Source: Flavihumibacter fluvii (GTDB lineage Bacteria; Bacteroidota; Bacteroidia; Chitinophagales; Chitinophagaceae). From it: 64,000 bases of DNA. The DNA lies in assembly GCF_018595675.2 (NCBI RefSeq), contig NZ_CP092333.1:2070001-2134000 (forward strand). The letters run 5' to 3'. The position numbers and the translations under genes are program-made. Below, piece after piece: positions 1-8,355 of the stretch (positions are counted from its first letter, which is position 1; the number at the start of each line of letters is the position of its first letter). The notes beneath the pieces were generated by a model. The model was not told the origin of the DNA. It did not search any database and was given only the letters and a program-made list of their open reading frames with translations.

Positions 1-613
1 AGGTGTTTTGGAAGATTTCAATTATGAATCCATGCGTTCTAACATTGAAGCACTTGTGTTGCGTATGGGAAACAGTAATACCATTACCTCTGTAAAGGTG
101 AACAGTAATGATATGAAATCCACCCTTGCTGCGATAACAGCGGTTTGGAAAAAGTTTGCACCTGCAACACCGATACGCTATAATTTTATGGATGAAAGTT
201 TTGCCAGGATGTACAGTGATGTGCAACGGATGGGTGTTATACTGACCAGCTTTGCCATACTGGCCATCAGTATAGCCTGCCTTGGGCTATTTGCCCTGTC
301 GGCCTTCATGGCAGAACAAAGGACCAAGGAAGTAGGCATCAGGAAAGTGTTAGGGGCCACCATCGCCAATATCACTGCCATGTTATCGAAAGATTTTTTA
401 AAACTGGTCCTGGCGGCCATTGTTATTGCTTCACCTATCGCTTGGTGGGCCATGTCGAAATGGTTACAGGATTTTGTCTACCGGGTTGATATGAAATGGT
501 GGGTATTTGCAGGCTCCGCAATGATTGCGATCATCATTGCCCTGGTCACTATCAGCTTCCAATCGATAAAGGCTGCATTAGCCAATCCCGTTAAGAGCCT
601 AAAAAGCGAATAA
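1..613 (+). CDS. ABC transporter permease, MacB/FtsX type (C-terminal part, 5' end outside window)
   Basis: This is the C-terminal ~200 residues of an inner-membrane permease; the frame is open to the left edge, so the gene starts upstream. Three hydrophobic segments are visible, at about residues 75-100, 130-150 and 165-190 of the visible part. The sequence RTKEVGIRKVLGA between the first two is the hallmark cytoplasmic loop of FtsX/MacB permeases, and the end NPVKSLKSE is typical of the large Bacteroidota permeases of this family. Such proteins act with a MacB-like ATPase in mechanotransmission or export of lipoproteins or peptides. The substrate cannot be inferred, and the ATPase is not in view. 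Confidence 0.88.
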   Translation, partial: GVLEDFNYESMRSNIEALVLRMGNSNTITSVKVNSNDMKSTLAAITAVWKKFAPATPIRYNFMDESFARMYSDVQRMGVILTSFAILAISIACLGLFALSAFMAEQRTKEVGIRKVLGATIANITAMLSKDFLKLVLAAIVIASPIAWWAMSKWLQDFVYRVDMKWWVFAGSAMIAIIIALVTISFQSIKAALANPVKSLKSE

Positions 614-645
614 AAAAAGGCTACTGCAATTGCGGTAGCCTTTTT
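613..645. terminator. Bidirectional intrinsic terminator
   Basis: A near-perfect hairpin has arms aaaaaggctac and gtagccttttt around a short, itself palindromic, loop. It has a T-run on the right and an A-run on the left, so it can stop both the + strand permease and the convergent aminotransferase that ends at 664. Confidence 0.85.
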
Positions 646-663
646 ACAAATAAACAAAGAATA

Positions 664-1854
664 TTATTTCAGTTTCGACAGCACATTTTTTATGCGGGCC
701 ATTCCTTCCTGAATTTTAGGCAGGGTGTTGGTAAAAGCAATCCGGATACATTGGTCTTCACCAAAAGCTTTACCAGTTACTGTGGTAACATGGGCATTCT
801 CCAGGATATAAAAACACAATTCATCTGAATTATTCACGGTAGTTTTTCCGTCAGATTTTCCAAAATAATATGAAATATTAGGAAATACATAAAAAGCACC
901 ATCAGGTTCGTTGCAGGTTACACCAGGCAATTCACGCAGCAATTGCATAATCACTTTTTTACGCTGTTCGAATTCTTTCACCATTGCATGACTGGGTGCC
1001 AGGTCGGTCGTGAGGGCAACAATCGCAGCACGTTGTGTAACAGCATTGGCACCGCTGGTTATCTGGCCCTGGATCTTCTCGCATGCTTTCACTACATCAG
1101 GCGCACCTGCAATATAGCCCAGGCGGTATCCTGTCATAGCAAAGCCTTTACTCAATCCATTGATGATGATTACCCGATCCTTGATATCATCGAACTGTGC
1201 AATGCTTTCATGCTTGCCGTTGTAATTAATATATTCATATATCTCATCACTCATGATATACACTTCCGGATGTTTACGGAAAACATCAGCTAGTGCTTCC
1301 AGTTCTGCCTTTGTATACACAGCACCTGTAGGATTACAGGGCGAGGAGAACATGAAGAGTTTTGTTTTAGGCGTGATGGCCGCTTCAACTTCTGCAGCAG
1401 ATACTTTATATCCTGATGTAGCAGATGTACGGATCATTACCGGAACTCCTTCTGACATTTTTACGATCTCTGAATATGAGACCCAGTAAGGTGTTGGAAT
1501 AACCACTTCATCACCTGCATCAACAACCGCCATAATGAGGTTGGCAATACTTTGTTTTGCACCTGTGGAAACCAGTATATTTTCGGGTTTATAATCGAGG
1601 TTATTATCTCTTTTTAATTTTGTACAAATGGCTTCGCGGAGATCCGGATAACCTGCAACCGGTGGGTAGTGGCTCCAGTTTTCGTCCACAGCTTTTTTTG
1701 CAGCTTCCTTAATATGTTGCGGCGTATCAAAATCGGGCTCCCCCAAACTAAGGTCGATGACATCAAATCCTTTAGCTCTTAATTCCCGGCCCATTTTGGC
1801 CATCCTGAGTGTTTCTGGTTCGCTGAACCGTTGCAGTCGCGATGATAAAGACAT
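664..1854 (-). CDS. PLP-dependent aminotransferase, class I (aspartate aminotransferase-like)
   Basis: Fold-type I aminotransferase of 396 residues, the usual length for the AspB/AspC subgroup Ib. It should transfer an amino group between an amino acid, probably aspartate, and 2-oxoglutarate in the cytoplasm. The Schiff-base lysine is Lys236 in NGLSKGFAMTGYRLGY; the cofactor-binding asparagine is Asn174 in SPCNPTGAVY; the Asp/Tyr pair sits in MSDEIYEYI; and an RIAF segment near residue 375 carries the likely carboxylate-binding arginine. It is a single gene, convergent with the upstream permease. Substrate range within this family (Asp, aromatic or branched) cannot be fixed from motifs. Confidence 0.9.
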   Translation of the reverse strand: MSLSSRLQRFSEPETLRMAKMGRELRAKGFDVIDLSLGEPDFDTPQHIKEAAKKAVDENWSHYPPVAGYPDLREAICTKLKRDNNLDYKPENILVSTGAKQSIANLIMAVVDAGDEVVIPTPYWVSYSEIVKMSEGVPVMIRTSATSGYKVSAAEVEAAITPKTKLFMFSSPCNPTGAVYTKAELEALADVFRKHPEVYIMSDEIYEYINYNGKHESIAQFDDIKDRVIIINGLSKGFAMTGYRLGYIAGAPDVVKACEKIQGQITSGANAVTQRAAIVALTTDLAPSHAMVKEFEQRKKVIMQLLRELPGVTCNEPDGAFYVFPNISYYFGKSDGKTTVNNSDELCFYILENAHVTTVTGKAFGEDQCIRIAFTNTLPKIQEGMARIKNVLSKLK

Positions 1855-1946
1855 TTCGTTGCGTAAGTTGTTTGTTTCTAAATTTGATTGCTTGACTATT
1901 TGTAAAATTAACGAAATGGCCTATGTGAACCACCTGAAATTTTAGG

Positions 1947-2657
1947 TTATTGTAATTGGGCCATTTTGCGGGCCACCGGCGCTTTTTCGCCAATCCCGCC
2001 AGTTTCACCGAATGCAACAAAAGAGTAATTTGTTTTTTCCGCGATGTCAATATCTTCTGCATAAAGTACGACCCCGTTCTTGTCGATCAGTTCCATTCGC
2101 CTGGCCCCTGGTTTCCAGCTTATGGAAAATTCAGTAAGGAAACTGCCAGATATTCCAATATAGGCATTTTTGGTCGCCACTTTTACCGTATCGGTAGGGC
2201 CAACCAGCCATAAGCTTAGGGAATCAATGCCGGCCACGCAATTGATGAAGCGGCCTTTTGCCATGGTATCATTAACGGTAATATTATCCTTAACTAACAA
2301 AACCGGGGCAATATTTTGAACGGCCGTATCATATTGAACTAATGTATAATATGCACCAGGCACCCATTGAAAAAACTTACCTTCTGCCGGAGGGGTTGAA
2401 CCCACCTGCCACTGGGTAAGTTGAACACCCGGACGGGCAGCCAGGTAGGCATTGTCGGCAGAACCGCTGAATTGTCCAAAGGCAATGGGGGTTTCATTTA
2501 CATTCTGGCCATCAAAGACCAGGGTCACCGCACCTGCATCCAGTGCTGCGTTGATGATGGTAATTTTCGCCTTCGGGCCATTGGCCGTATCATCGCCCTG
2601 TTTGCCACAGGAAATAAAAGCCATGCTGCTCAAGGCCAGGAAAAATATTCTTTTCAT
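1947..2657 (-). CDS. DUF4397-like lipoprotein
   Basis: Secreted lipoprotein of 236 residues. The start used is the ATG at 2657 (MKRIFFLALSSMAFISC), giving a normal Sec signal with lipobox Cys17; an in-frame GTG at 2663 would touch the stop of the upstream gene. The mature part opens with a beta-strand pattern (AKITIINAALDAGAVTLVFDG) resembling the DUF4397 family of beta-rich envelope proteins of unknown function. It directly follows the serine hydrolase on the same strand with almost no spacer, so the two are probably one transcript and may act together in the periplasm or on the surface. Confidence 0.8.
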   Translation of the reverse strand: MKRIFFLALSSMAFISCGKQGDDTANGPKAKITIINAALDAGAVTLVFDGQNVNETPIAFGQFSGSADNAYLAARPGVQLTQWQVGSTPPAEGKFFQWVPGAYYTLVQYDTAVQNIAPVLLVKDNITVNDTMAKGRFINCVAGIDSLSLWLVGPTDTVKVATKNAYIGISGSFLTEFSISWKPGARRMELIDKNGVVLYAEDIDIAEKTNYSFVAFGETGGIGEKAPVARKMAQLQ

Positions 2658-2663
2658 GTTCAC

Positions 2664-4004
2664 TTATCTTTTGTCGTAATCCATCCTGAATGCAGACAAG
2701 TCTGGTTTATGCTTACGCTCCCGTTTGGATTCATATTCATAAAACATTTGTCCGAGATTTTTCATAAACGGATATCCTATATCATCGTAATCATATTTAT
2801 CGTCATTTAAAACGCCATCGCTATTGCAGTATATGGTTGCACTCAGCATAAACTCTATACCTGAATCAAAATCAACGATGTAGGCCACATCGGTCAAAAA
2901 CCCGTAGGCATCCCCTACTTTATTGAAAATCCGCATTCGGCGGGTATCGGGGACTGCATTCGTGTCGCTGCCATAATATAAAAACTTGCAATAGGTGGGC
3001 CAGTATTCCTGGGTCGGGTATTCCGGTGAAAAACTTTCTGAGGGTAATTCAGACATGTATTTTAGTACGAAACGGTAATCATCTTCATTGATCCGGAACC
3101 GTTCTGATTCCGGCAAAGATTGCGGGAATAGGATGGCCCTTAAAACTTTGGTCATGTCTTCCAGTCCAAAACGGTTTTTTCTGGAAAAATCCAAGGGCCC
3201 GTACACTAATCGTTCACCATTATAATATGCAGTACCAACGGTATCCATGCGGTTTACATACGGTAATTTACTGGTTGCCATAGGTTGGGCAAAGAGCATG
3301 TTCCCGGAGGTATCCATAAACCAGACCGGGTTGGTATGCCTGTTTTCATCTTCAGAAAGAGGTATGGAAAGCCGGTGGTAAATATTGGCACTGCCAAAGC
3401 CCTTAGCAGCCAATTGCTGGTTGATCGTTTCCTGGCCCAGGAATTCATACAACCTGTTGAACGCATCATTGTCACTCACCAGGAAGATTTTCTTAATATA
3501 TTGGGCGATTGTTGGCACACCATCCGGGGTAGTAGGGTCATTTAAAACAGCTGTTTGTCCCGCGTAAGCCGAACCGGTAAGCATAGGGCTATGTGCAGTT
3601 ACTCCTTTTACCCTGAGCGTGTTCAGTTTTTCAAGAGCCAGCAAGGCAACTGGCATTTTAACAGTAGAAGCTGGATAGAAATATGACTGCGCATCCACAT
3701 TAAAATAATGGGGGGTAAAAACAGGCGTATTATTTGCCTTACGGTCAATTTGGGTATAGATGACCTGAACCTTTAAATCCTGCCGATGGGCCAGTATATC
3801 GCCAAAAAGTTCCGGGTGACTGGCCAGCAGGTTTTCCATAAAAGCATCAGTGTGGACGGTAGAAACAGCAGGTGTAACCATATTTTTCGAACTATCTGAA
3901 GAAATGGCAGTTGGCGTATTAGGCTGCGTACCTGCAGGCTGGCGTGTTGGCCGACAGGCGGAAAGGATAAAAATCAGGCAGTAAATGGCGGGTATTTTCG
4001 GCAT
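2664..4004 (-). CDS. Class A beta-lactamase-fold serine hydrolase lipoprotein
   Basis: Lipoprotein start MPKIPAIYCLIFILSAC (ATG at 4004; an in-frame ATG at 4025 adds seven residues before the signal). Three class-A landmarks are present: SxxK as Ser113-Thr-Val-Lys116 (YPASTVKMPVALLALEKL), SDN at 177-179, and KVG at 362-364 in place of KTG. At ~446 residues it is about 150 longer than a classical enzyme, with the extra sequence between SDN and KVG (roughly residues 205-345). This places it in the broad beta-lactamase-2 (PF13354) group of uncharacterised envelope hydrolases. Antibiotic hydrolysis should not be assumed. It heads a pair with the DUF4397-like lipoprotein. Confidence 0.82.
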   Translation of the reverse strand: MPKIPAIYCLIFILSACRPTRQPAGTQPNTPTAISSDSSKNMVTPAVSTVHTDAFMENLLASHPELFGDILAHRQDLKVQVIYTQIDRKANNTPVFTPHYFNVDAQSYFYPASTVKMPVALLALEKLNTLRVKGVTAHSPMLTGSAYAGQTAVLNDPTTPDGVPTIAQYIKKIFLVSDNDAFNRLYEFLGQETINQQLAAKGFGSANIYHRLSIPLSEDENRHTNPVWFMDTSGNMLFAQPMATSKLPYVNRMDTVGTAYYNGERLVYGPLDFSRKNRFGLEDMTKVLRAILFPQSLPESERFRINEDDYRFVLKYMSELPSESFSPEYPTQEYWPTYCKFLYYGSDTNAVPDTRRMRIFNKVGDAYGFLTDVAYIVDFDSGIEFMLSATIYCNSDGVLNDDKYDYDDIGYPFMKNLGQMFYEYESKRERKHKPDLSAFRMDYDKR

Positions 4005-4095
4005 ATTCGCTTTTTCAGCCCCCAATGTTAGGAAATTTATTTAGGAGATACTATCAGTTAAAAGTCCCATCCTGCCAATATTTCAACTGAAATGC

Positions 4096-4103
4096 TATAT
4101 TTG
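4096..4103 (+). promoter_or_regulatory. Putative -7 box (TAnnTTTG) for secDF
   Basis: TATATTTG matches the Bacteroidota primary-sigma -7 consensus and lies 41 bases before the secDF ATG. No clear TTG lies at the -33 position. Confidence 0.5.
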
Positions 4104-4144
4104 CGACTCTTTAAAAAATAACAAAAAACGAAACTTGTATTGCG

Positions 4145-7100
4145 ATGAGAAGTCTGGTAAGCATTTTTGCTGCTATCCTAATTCTGATTTCCTTGTACCA
4201 GCTTTCCTTCACATGGTTCGTGAATAAACACGAAAAGGCCATTGAAGAAAAGGCAATGCGGTATGTGAAGACCTACCCTACCCCTGAACAAAAGTATGCC
4301 GGTAACAAAGATTTGCAGATATCCTATCAGGATACCTTAAACGAGATTAAAAAAAACCGTGTAAGGAAATTGCAGGATAGCACCCGTGATGAAAAGATTA
4401 CCTGGTGGGGTCAGTCCTACCAGAAAGCTAAAGAAAGTGAATTATTGTTGGGACTAGACCTCCAGGGAGGAATCAACGTAACCATGGATGTTGCTTTAGA
4501 TGGATTGATAAAGGGATTGAGTAATAATCCAAACGATCCTGCCATTAAAAAGGCCATTGAAGAAGCAACAAAGCGTAAAGTGAATTCGGATGCTGATTTT
4601 ATCACTTTATTCGCGCAGTCATTTAAGGAAGTAAATCCAGGAAGTAAAATGGCACCTTTGTTTGCCAACAGCACCCGGAATAAACTTAAGATTGATGCAA
4701 GCGATGATGCAGTGCTCAGTTATATCCGCGAGCAGTCTACTGCAGCGATGAAACAGACCTATGATGTCCTTACAAAAAGGATCGACAAATTTGGTGTGGC
4801 GCAGCCTAATATCAGCCTCGATGAAAACAAAGGGATCATCACTGTTGAACTGGCTGGTGCCAGTGATCCGGAAAGGGTGCGTAAATACCTTCAATCTACA
4901 GCAAACCTGCAATTTTTTGAAGTATATAACATCAGTGAATTAGACAAAAGCCTGGAAGCTTCTGATAAGGCCTTGGCAATTGTGTTAAAAGGAGAATCAG
5001 GCATTAAAACTGATACAGTTGCTGCTAAATCAGCAACTGGCGTTGATACAGCAAATAAATCTCTTGCCGATGTATTGAAAGGCGATACGAGCAAAGGTGC
5101 GGGTCCCCAAACTGCTGCAAATGCAAAAAATGATCACCCATTATTAAGTGTCATCCAATTCATTCCGCCACAGGATGCCAATAAAGATGGCCGTCCGGAG
5201 TATTCCCCGAACCTGGGTTATGTGGCCACTAAAGACACATCAACAGTTTCCGAATACCTGAATAATCCGGCAGTTATCGGCAACATGCCTGGCGATGTAA
5301 AATTCCTTTACGGAATGGCTGAGAAAGATAAAGATGGCAAGGTGCTGGATTTTGTGCCAATCTATGGAATCAAAACAGTACCGGGTACAAACAAAGCGAA
5401 ACTGGAAGGCGAAAGCATTACCGATGCCTATCAGGATTTCAATTCTGTAACCAACCAGGTTACGGTTAATATGACCATGAACAAACAAGGTGAAAAGATC
5501 TGGGCAAAAATGACCGGTGATAATGTTGGTCGTGCAATAGCCATTGTTCTGGATGAGATTGTTTATTCAGCGCCGAATGTAAACGAGGCGATTACTGGTG
5601 GTAATTCTCAAATTGCCGGATCCTTCAGTGTACAGGAAGGCCAGGATCTATCGAATATCCTGAAAAGCGGTAAACTGGATGCACCAGCCAAAATTGTCCA
5701 GGAGCAGGTAGTTGGACCAACCCTTGGTAAGGAGGCCGTTGATGGTGGAATTCTCTCTTTCACTATTTCATTTGTCGTGATTTTTATATTAATGTTGGTC
5801 TATTATAATACAGCTGGATGGGTAGCGAATATTGCCCTTATCCTGAACCTGCTTTTCACAGTTGGGGTATTAAGTGCATTAAATGCCACATTAACTGCCG
5901 CCGGTATCGCTGGTCTTGTATTGACGATAGGTATGGCTGTAGATTCAAATGTGGTTATTTTTGAAAGGATCAAAGATGAACTGGCCCGTGGAAAAACCCA
6001 CCAGCAGGCAATCAGTGACGGGTATAACCGTTCCCTGGCGCCTGTACTGGATGGACACATCACAACGCTGATTACCGCCATTATCCTTTTCTACTTTGGA
6101 TTAGGACCGGTTCTTGGATTCGCAACTACCCAAATACTGGGTATCCTGTTGAGCCTTTTTTGCGGTATCCTGGTATCAAGGTTAATTACAGATTTTTATA
6201 CCAATAAAAACCGTCACCTTAAATACTTCACAACAATTAGCCGAAATATTTTCAAACACGCCCAATACGACTTTGTAAAATATCGTAAGGTTGCTTATGT
6301 GATTTCAGCTTTTGTTGTTTTACTGGGTATTGGTTCTTTGGTAAATGGATTTAACCAGGGGGTGGAATTCAGCGGTGGCCGTAGTTTTATCGTTAATTTC
6401 CATAAAACGGTAAATGCTGAAGAAATCAGGAATGCACTTGATAAGGAATTCGGAAAATTCCCCATCATTAAAACTTACGGCGGTAATAACCAGCTGGATA
6501 TCACAACCGATTACCTGATCGAAAAAACCGGACTGGAAACGGATGCTGTAGTGAAGGAAAAACTCTTCACTGGTTTAAAGCCATTCCTTCCTGCCAATAT
6601 AACTATGGAAGAGTTTGGCTCGAAATACCTGCAAGGATCCAAGCGGGTTGATGCTACCATTTCGGATGACCTTAAGGCTGGCGCTAAATGGGCTACATTC
6701 TGGTCTTTATTGGCTATTTCGATTTATATCTTCCTTCGTTTCCGCGATTGGCGATATGCGCTGGGAACAATTGTTGCCCTATTGCATGATGTGTTGCTGG
6801 TACTTATTGTATTTTCATTCTTCAAGAATATCGTTCCTTTCCCATTAGAGATCGACCAGCACTTTATTGCTGCGATCCTTACTGTAATAGGATTCTCCAT
6901 GAATGATACGGTAATTGTATTTGACAGGATCCGTGAAAACGGGCACCTGATGAAAGGAGCCACCAGGACGGATGTAATTAATAAATCAATTAATGATACA
7001 CTAAGCCGTACGATTATGACTTCGGTTACAGTGTTCCTTACTATCCTTATTTTATTCCTTGTAGGTGGAGAAGTAACCAAAGGTTTTGCCTTCGCAATGC

Positions 7101-7252
7101 TGATTGGTGTTTTCACAGGTTGCTATTCATCCATTTTTGTTGCAGCACCGATCCTTGTCGATTTTGGCAAAGGAAAACCACTGCATGGTTCATTGGAAGA
7201 AATTGAGAAAGTCGGAAAACCCGCTACCGGTCCGGTAGCGGCCAAAGTATAA
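4145..7252 (+). CDS. secDF: Protein translocase subunit SecDF (fused)
   Basis: Fusion of SecD and SecF in one 1035-residue inner-membrane protein, the usual Bacteroidota arrangement. SecDF uses the proton motive force to assist late steps of Sec export through SecYEG. An N-terminal membrane segment (residues 3-22) is followed by the periplasmic LLLGLDLQGGINVTMD region, a second conserved periplasmic domain, and the SecD membrane block with GLVLTIGMAVDSNVVIFERIKDEL. The SecF half then has FNQGVEFSGGRSF and IGFSMNDTVIVFDRIREN. An Ala/Asp/Lys-rich low-complexity stretch (about residues 285-330) interrupts the periplasmic part of SecD. It is monocistronic: divergent from the serine hydrolase and closed by a strong terminator. 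Confidence 0.97.
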   Translation: MRSLVSIFAAILILISLYQLSFTWFVNKHEKAIEEKAMRYVKTYPTPEQKYAGNKDLQISYQDTLNEIKKNRVRKLQDSTRDEKITWWGQSYQKAKESELLLGLDLQGGINVTMDVALDGLIKGLSNNPNDPAIKKAIEEATKRKVNSDADFITLFAQSFKEVNPGSKMAPLFANSTRNKLKIDASDDAVLSYIREQSTAAMKQTYDVLTKRIDKFGVAQPNISLDENKGIITVELAGASDPERVRKYLQSTANLQFFEVYNISELDKSLEASDKALAIVLKGESGIKTDTVAAKSATGVDTANKSLADVLKGDTSKGAGPQTAANAKNDHPLLSVIQFIPPQDANKDGRPEYSPNLGYVATKDTSTVSEYLNNPAVIGNMPGDVKFLYGMAEKDKDGKVLDFVPIYGIKTVPGTNKAKLEGESITDAYQDFNSVTNQVTVNMTMNKQGEKIWAKMTGDNVGRAIAIVLDEIVYSAPNVNEAITGGNSQIAGSFSVQEGQDLSNILKSGKLDAPAKIVQEQVVGPTLGKEAVDGGILSFTISFVVIFILMLVYYNTAGWVANIALILNLLFTVGVLSALNATLTAAGIAGLVLTIGMAVDSNVVIFERIKDELARGKTHQQAISDGYNRSLAPVLDGHITTLITAIILFYFGLGPVLGFATTQILGILLSLFCGILVSRLITDFYTNKNRHLKYFTTISRNIFKHAQYDFVKYRKVAYVISAFVVLLGIGSLVNGFNQGVEFSGGRSFIVNFHKTVNAEEIRNALDKEFGKFPIIKTYGGNNQLDITTDYLIEKTGLETDAVVKEKLFTGLKPFLPANITMEEFGSKYLQGSKRVDATISDDLKAGAKWATFWSLLAISIYIFLRFRDWRYALGTIVALLHDVLLVLIVFSFFKNIVPFPLEIDQHFIAAILTVIGFSMNDTVIVFDRIRENGHLMKGATRTDVINKSINDTLSRTIMTSVTVFLTILILFLVGGEVTKGFAFAMLIGVFTGCYSSIFVAAPILVDFGKGKPLHGSLEEIEKVGKPATGPVAAKV

Positions 7253-7255
7253 TGG

Positions 7256-7286
7256 AAAAGCCCTGGTAATCCAGGGCTTTTTTTTA
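7256..7286 (+). terminator. Intrinsic terminator of secDF
   Basis: Hairpin aaagccctgg-taat-ccagggcttt followed by a run of T residues, immediately after the secDF stop. The A-run on the left is short, so it may also act, more weakly, for the convergent iscA-like gene. Confidence 0.9.
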
Positions 7287-7328
7287 TTCAAATATTATTT
7301 ACTTGTCTGAATAATACATCCAAAAAAA

Positions 7329-7664
7329 TTAAACTGCAAATGAAGTTCCGCAGCCACATGTTTTACTTGCATTAGGGTTGGTGAAAGTGAATCCCCTCGA
7401 ATTCAAGCCATCCTGCCAGTCAATTTCCATTCCAATAAGGTAAATACCATGTGACTTATTCATAATACAGGGTATACTTTCAATCTCAAAATGTTCATCG
7501 GCATCTGAAACGGCATCAAACCCTAGGATATAACTCATACCGGAGCAACCTCCACCCTTCACGCCTATTCTCAATTGCTGACTTGCATCAAAATCCGGCG
7601 CCTGCATCAGGCGATTGATTTCTTCAATCGCACCCTTGGTAAGGGTTACCGGCGCTTTTGCCAT
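7329..7664 (-). CDS. Iron-sulfur cluster assembly accessory protein (HesB/IscA/ErpA family)
   Basis: A-type Fe-S carrier of 111 residues from the start MAKAPVTLTKGAIEEIN (ATG at 7664; an in-frame ATG at 7673 adds three residues). The three ligand cysteines of the family are present: Cys40 in GGGCSGMSY, and Cys103 and Cys105 in the C-terminal CGCGTSF. Such proteins receive clusters from the SUF machinery and deliver them to apo-enzymes in the cytoplasm. The gene is transcribed away from the neighbouring membrane-protein/mutase operon, and no suf genes are adjacent. Motif content cannot separate IscA, SufA and ErpA roles. Confidence 0.92.
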   Translation of the reverse strand: MAKAPVTLTKGAIEEINRLMQAPDFDASQQLRIGVKGGGCSGMSYILGFDAVSDADEHFEIESIPCIMNKSHGIYLIGMEIDWQDGLNSRGFTFTNPNASKTCGCGTSFAV

Positions 7665-7687
7665 AGTTTCCATATCCGAAATTTTTA

Positions 7688-7695
7688 CAAAAATA
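7688..7695 (-). promoter_or_regulatory. Putative -7 box for the iscA-like gene
   Basis: On the minus strand this reads TATTTTTG (TAnnTTTG), 23 bases before the ATG at 7664. No well-placed -33 TTG is evident. Confidence 0.45.
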
Positions 7696-7768
7696 ACATT
7701 AATCCGGTAAAAGGGTACGTTAATGGTCAAACCGGACCAAATGTTCACCTTAAAAAGGTAAAAAAAAT

Positions 7769-7797
7769 TTGTTAAGAAGTCTTTGCCGTTAAATTTG
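7769..7797 (+). promoter_or_regulatory. Bacteroidota-type promoter for the membrane protein-mutase operon
   Basis: A TTG at 7769-7771 and TAAATTTG at 7790-7797 are separated by 18 bases, matching the -33/-7 architecture of Bacteroidota. The next ATG on this strand is at 7816. Confidence 0.65.
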
Positions 7798-7815
7798 CTG
7801 CTTAATCGCATTATC

Positions 7816-8340
7816 ATGGAAACAACCACAATGGTCTTTGTTGCAATTGGATTACTGGTTTTAATTGCCGGCGCCTACTTTTATTATTATATGAAGGATA
7901 AAAAGGAGCAGCCTGAAATAAAATTACATGGCCAGTCCAACGATAGTGTAAATGCCAAACAATTAAAATTGCAGGCCTATGAACGGCTGGTGATTTTAGC
8001 GGAACGTATTGCCTTGCCGAATGTGATTAGCCGTAATAATGAACCCGGACTGGATAAAAGGGATATGCAGCAGTTATTAACACAGGCTATTAGGCATGAA
8101 TTTGATTATAACCTTTCCCAGCAAATATATGTAAGCACTGAGGCTTGGGAGGCCATCCGCAACCTGAAAGAACAGAATATTCACCTTGTTAACCAGATTG
8201 CCGCCATACTGCCCCAGGAAACCAGCGGTGTTGAACTGAATAAAAAAATCATAGAATTTATTATGAGTCAGCCCCAGGGATCAATGCATACCCTGGTTCA
8301 GGAAGCCCTGAGCTTTGAAGCCAGGAAACTGATGGGTTAA
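7816..8340 (+). CDS. Conserved small membrane-anchored protein of unknown function
   Basis: Protein of 174 residues from the ATG at 7816; the open frame extends upstream through the promoter, so the longer start is not credible. One membrane helix occupies about residues 5-24, followed by a charged KDKKEQPE segment and a soluble, mostly helical domain of ~140 residues with no catalytic motif that I recognise. The C-terminal part (QPQGSMHTLVQEALSFEAR) looks amphipathic. It lies 15 bases upstream of the acyl-CoA mutase large subunit and shares its promoter, which suggests a conserved partnership, but I do not recognise a function. Confidence 0.8.
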   Translation: METTTMVFVAIGLLVLIAGAYFYYYMKDKKEQPEIKLHGQSNDSVNAKQLKLQAYERLVILAERIALPNVISRNNEPGLDKRDMQQLLTQAIRHEFDYNLSQQIYVSTEAWEAIRNLKEQNIHLVNQIAAILPQETSGVELNKKIIEFIMSQPQGSMHTLVQEALSFEARKLMG

Positions 8341-8355
8341 GGACCAACAAAAACA

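Noticed and set aside
2664-4004. Reading the serine hydrolase as an antibiotic-resistance beta-lactamase
   Set aside because: The large insert, KVG in place of KTG and lipoprotein anchoring are not diagnostic of a resistance enzyme; only the fold can be supported.
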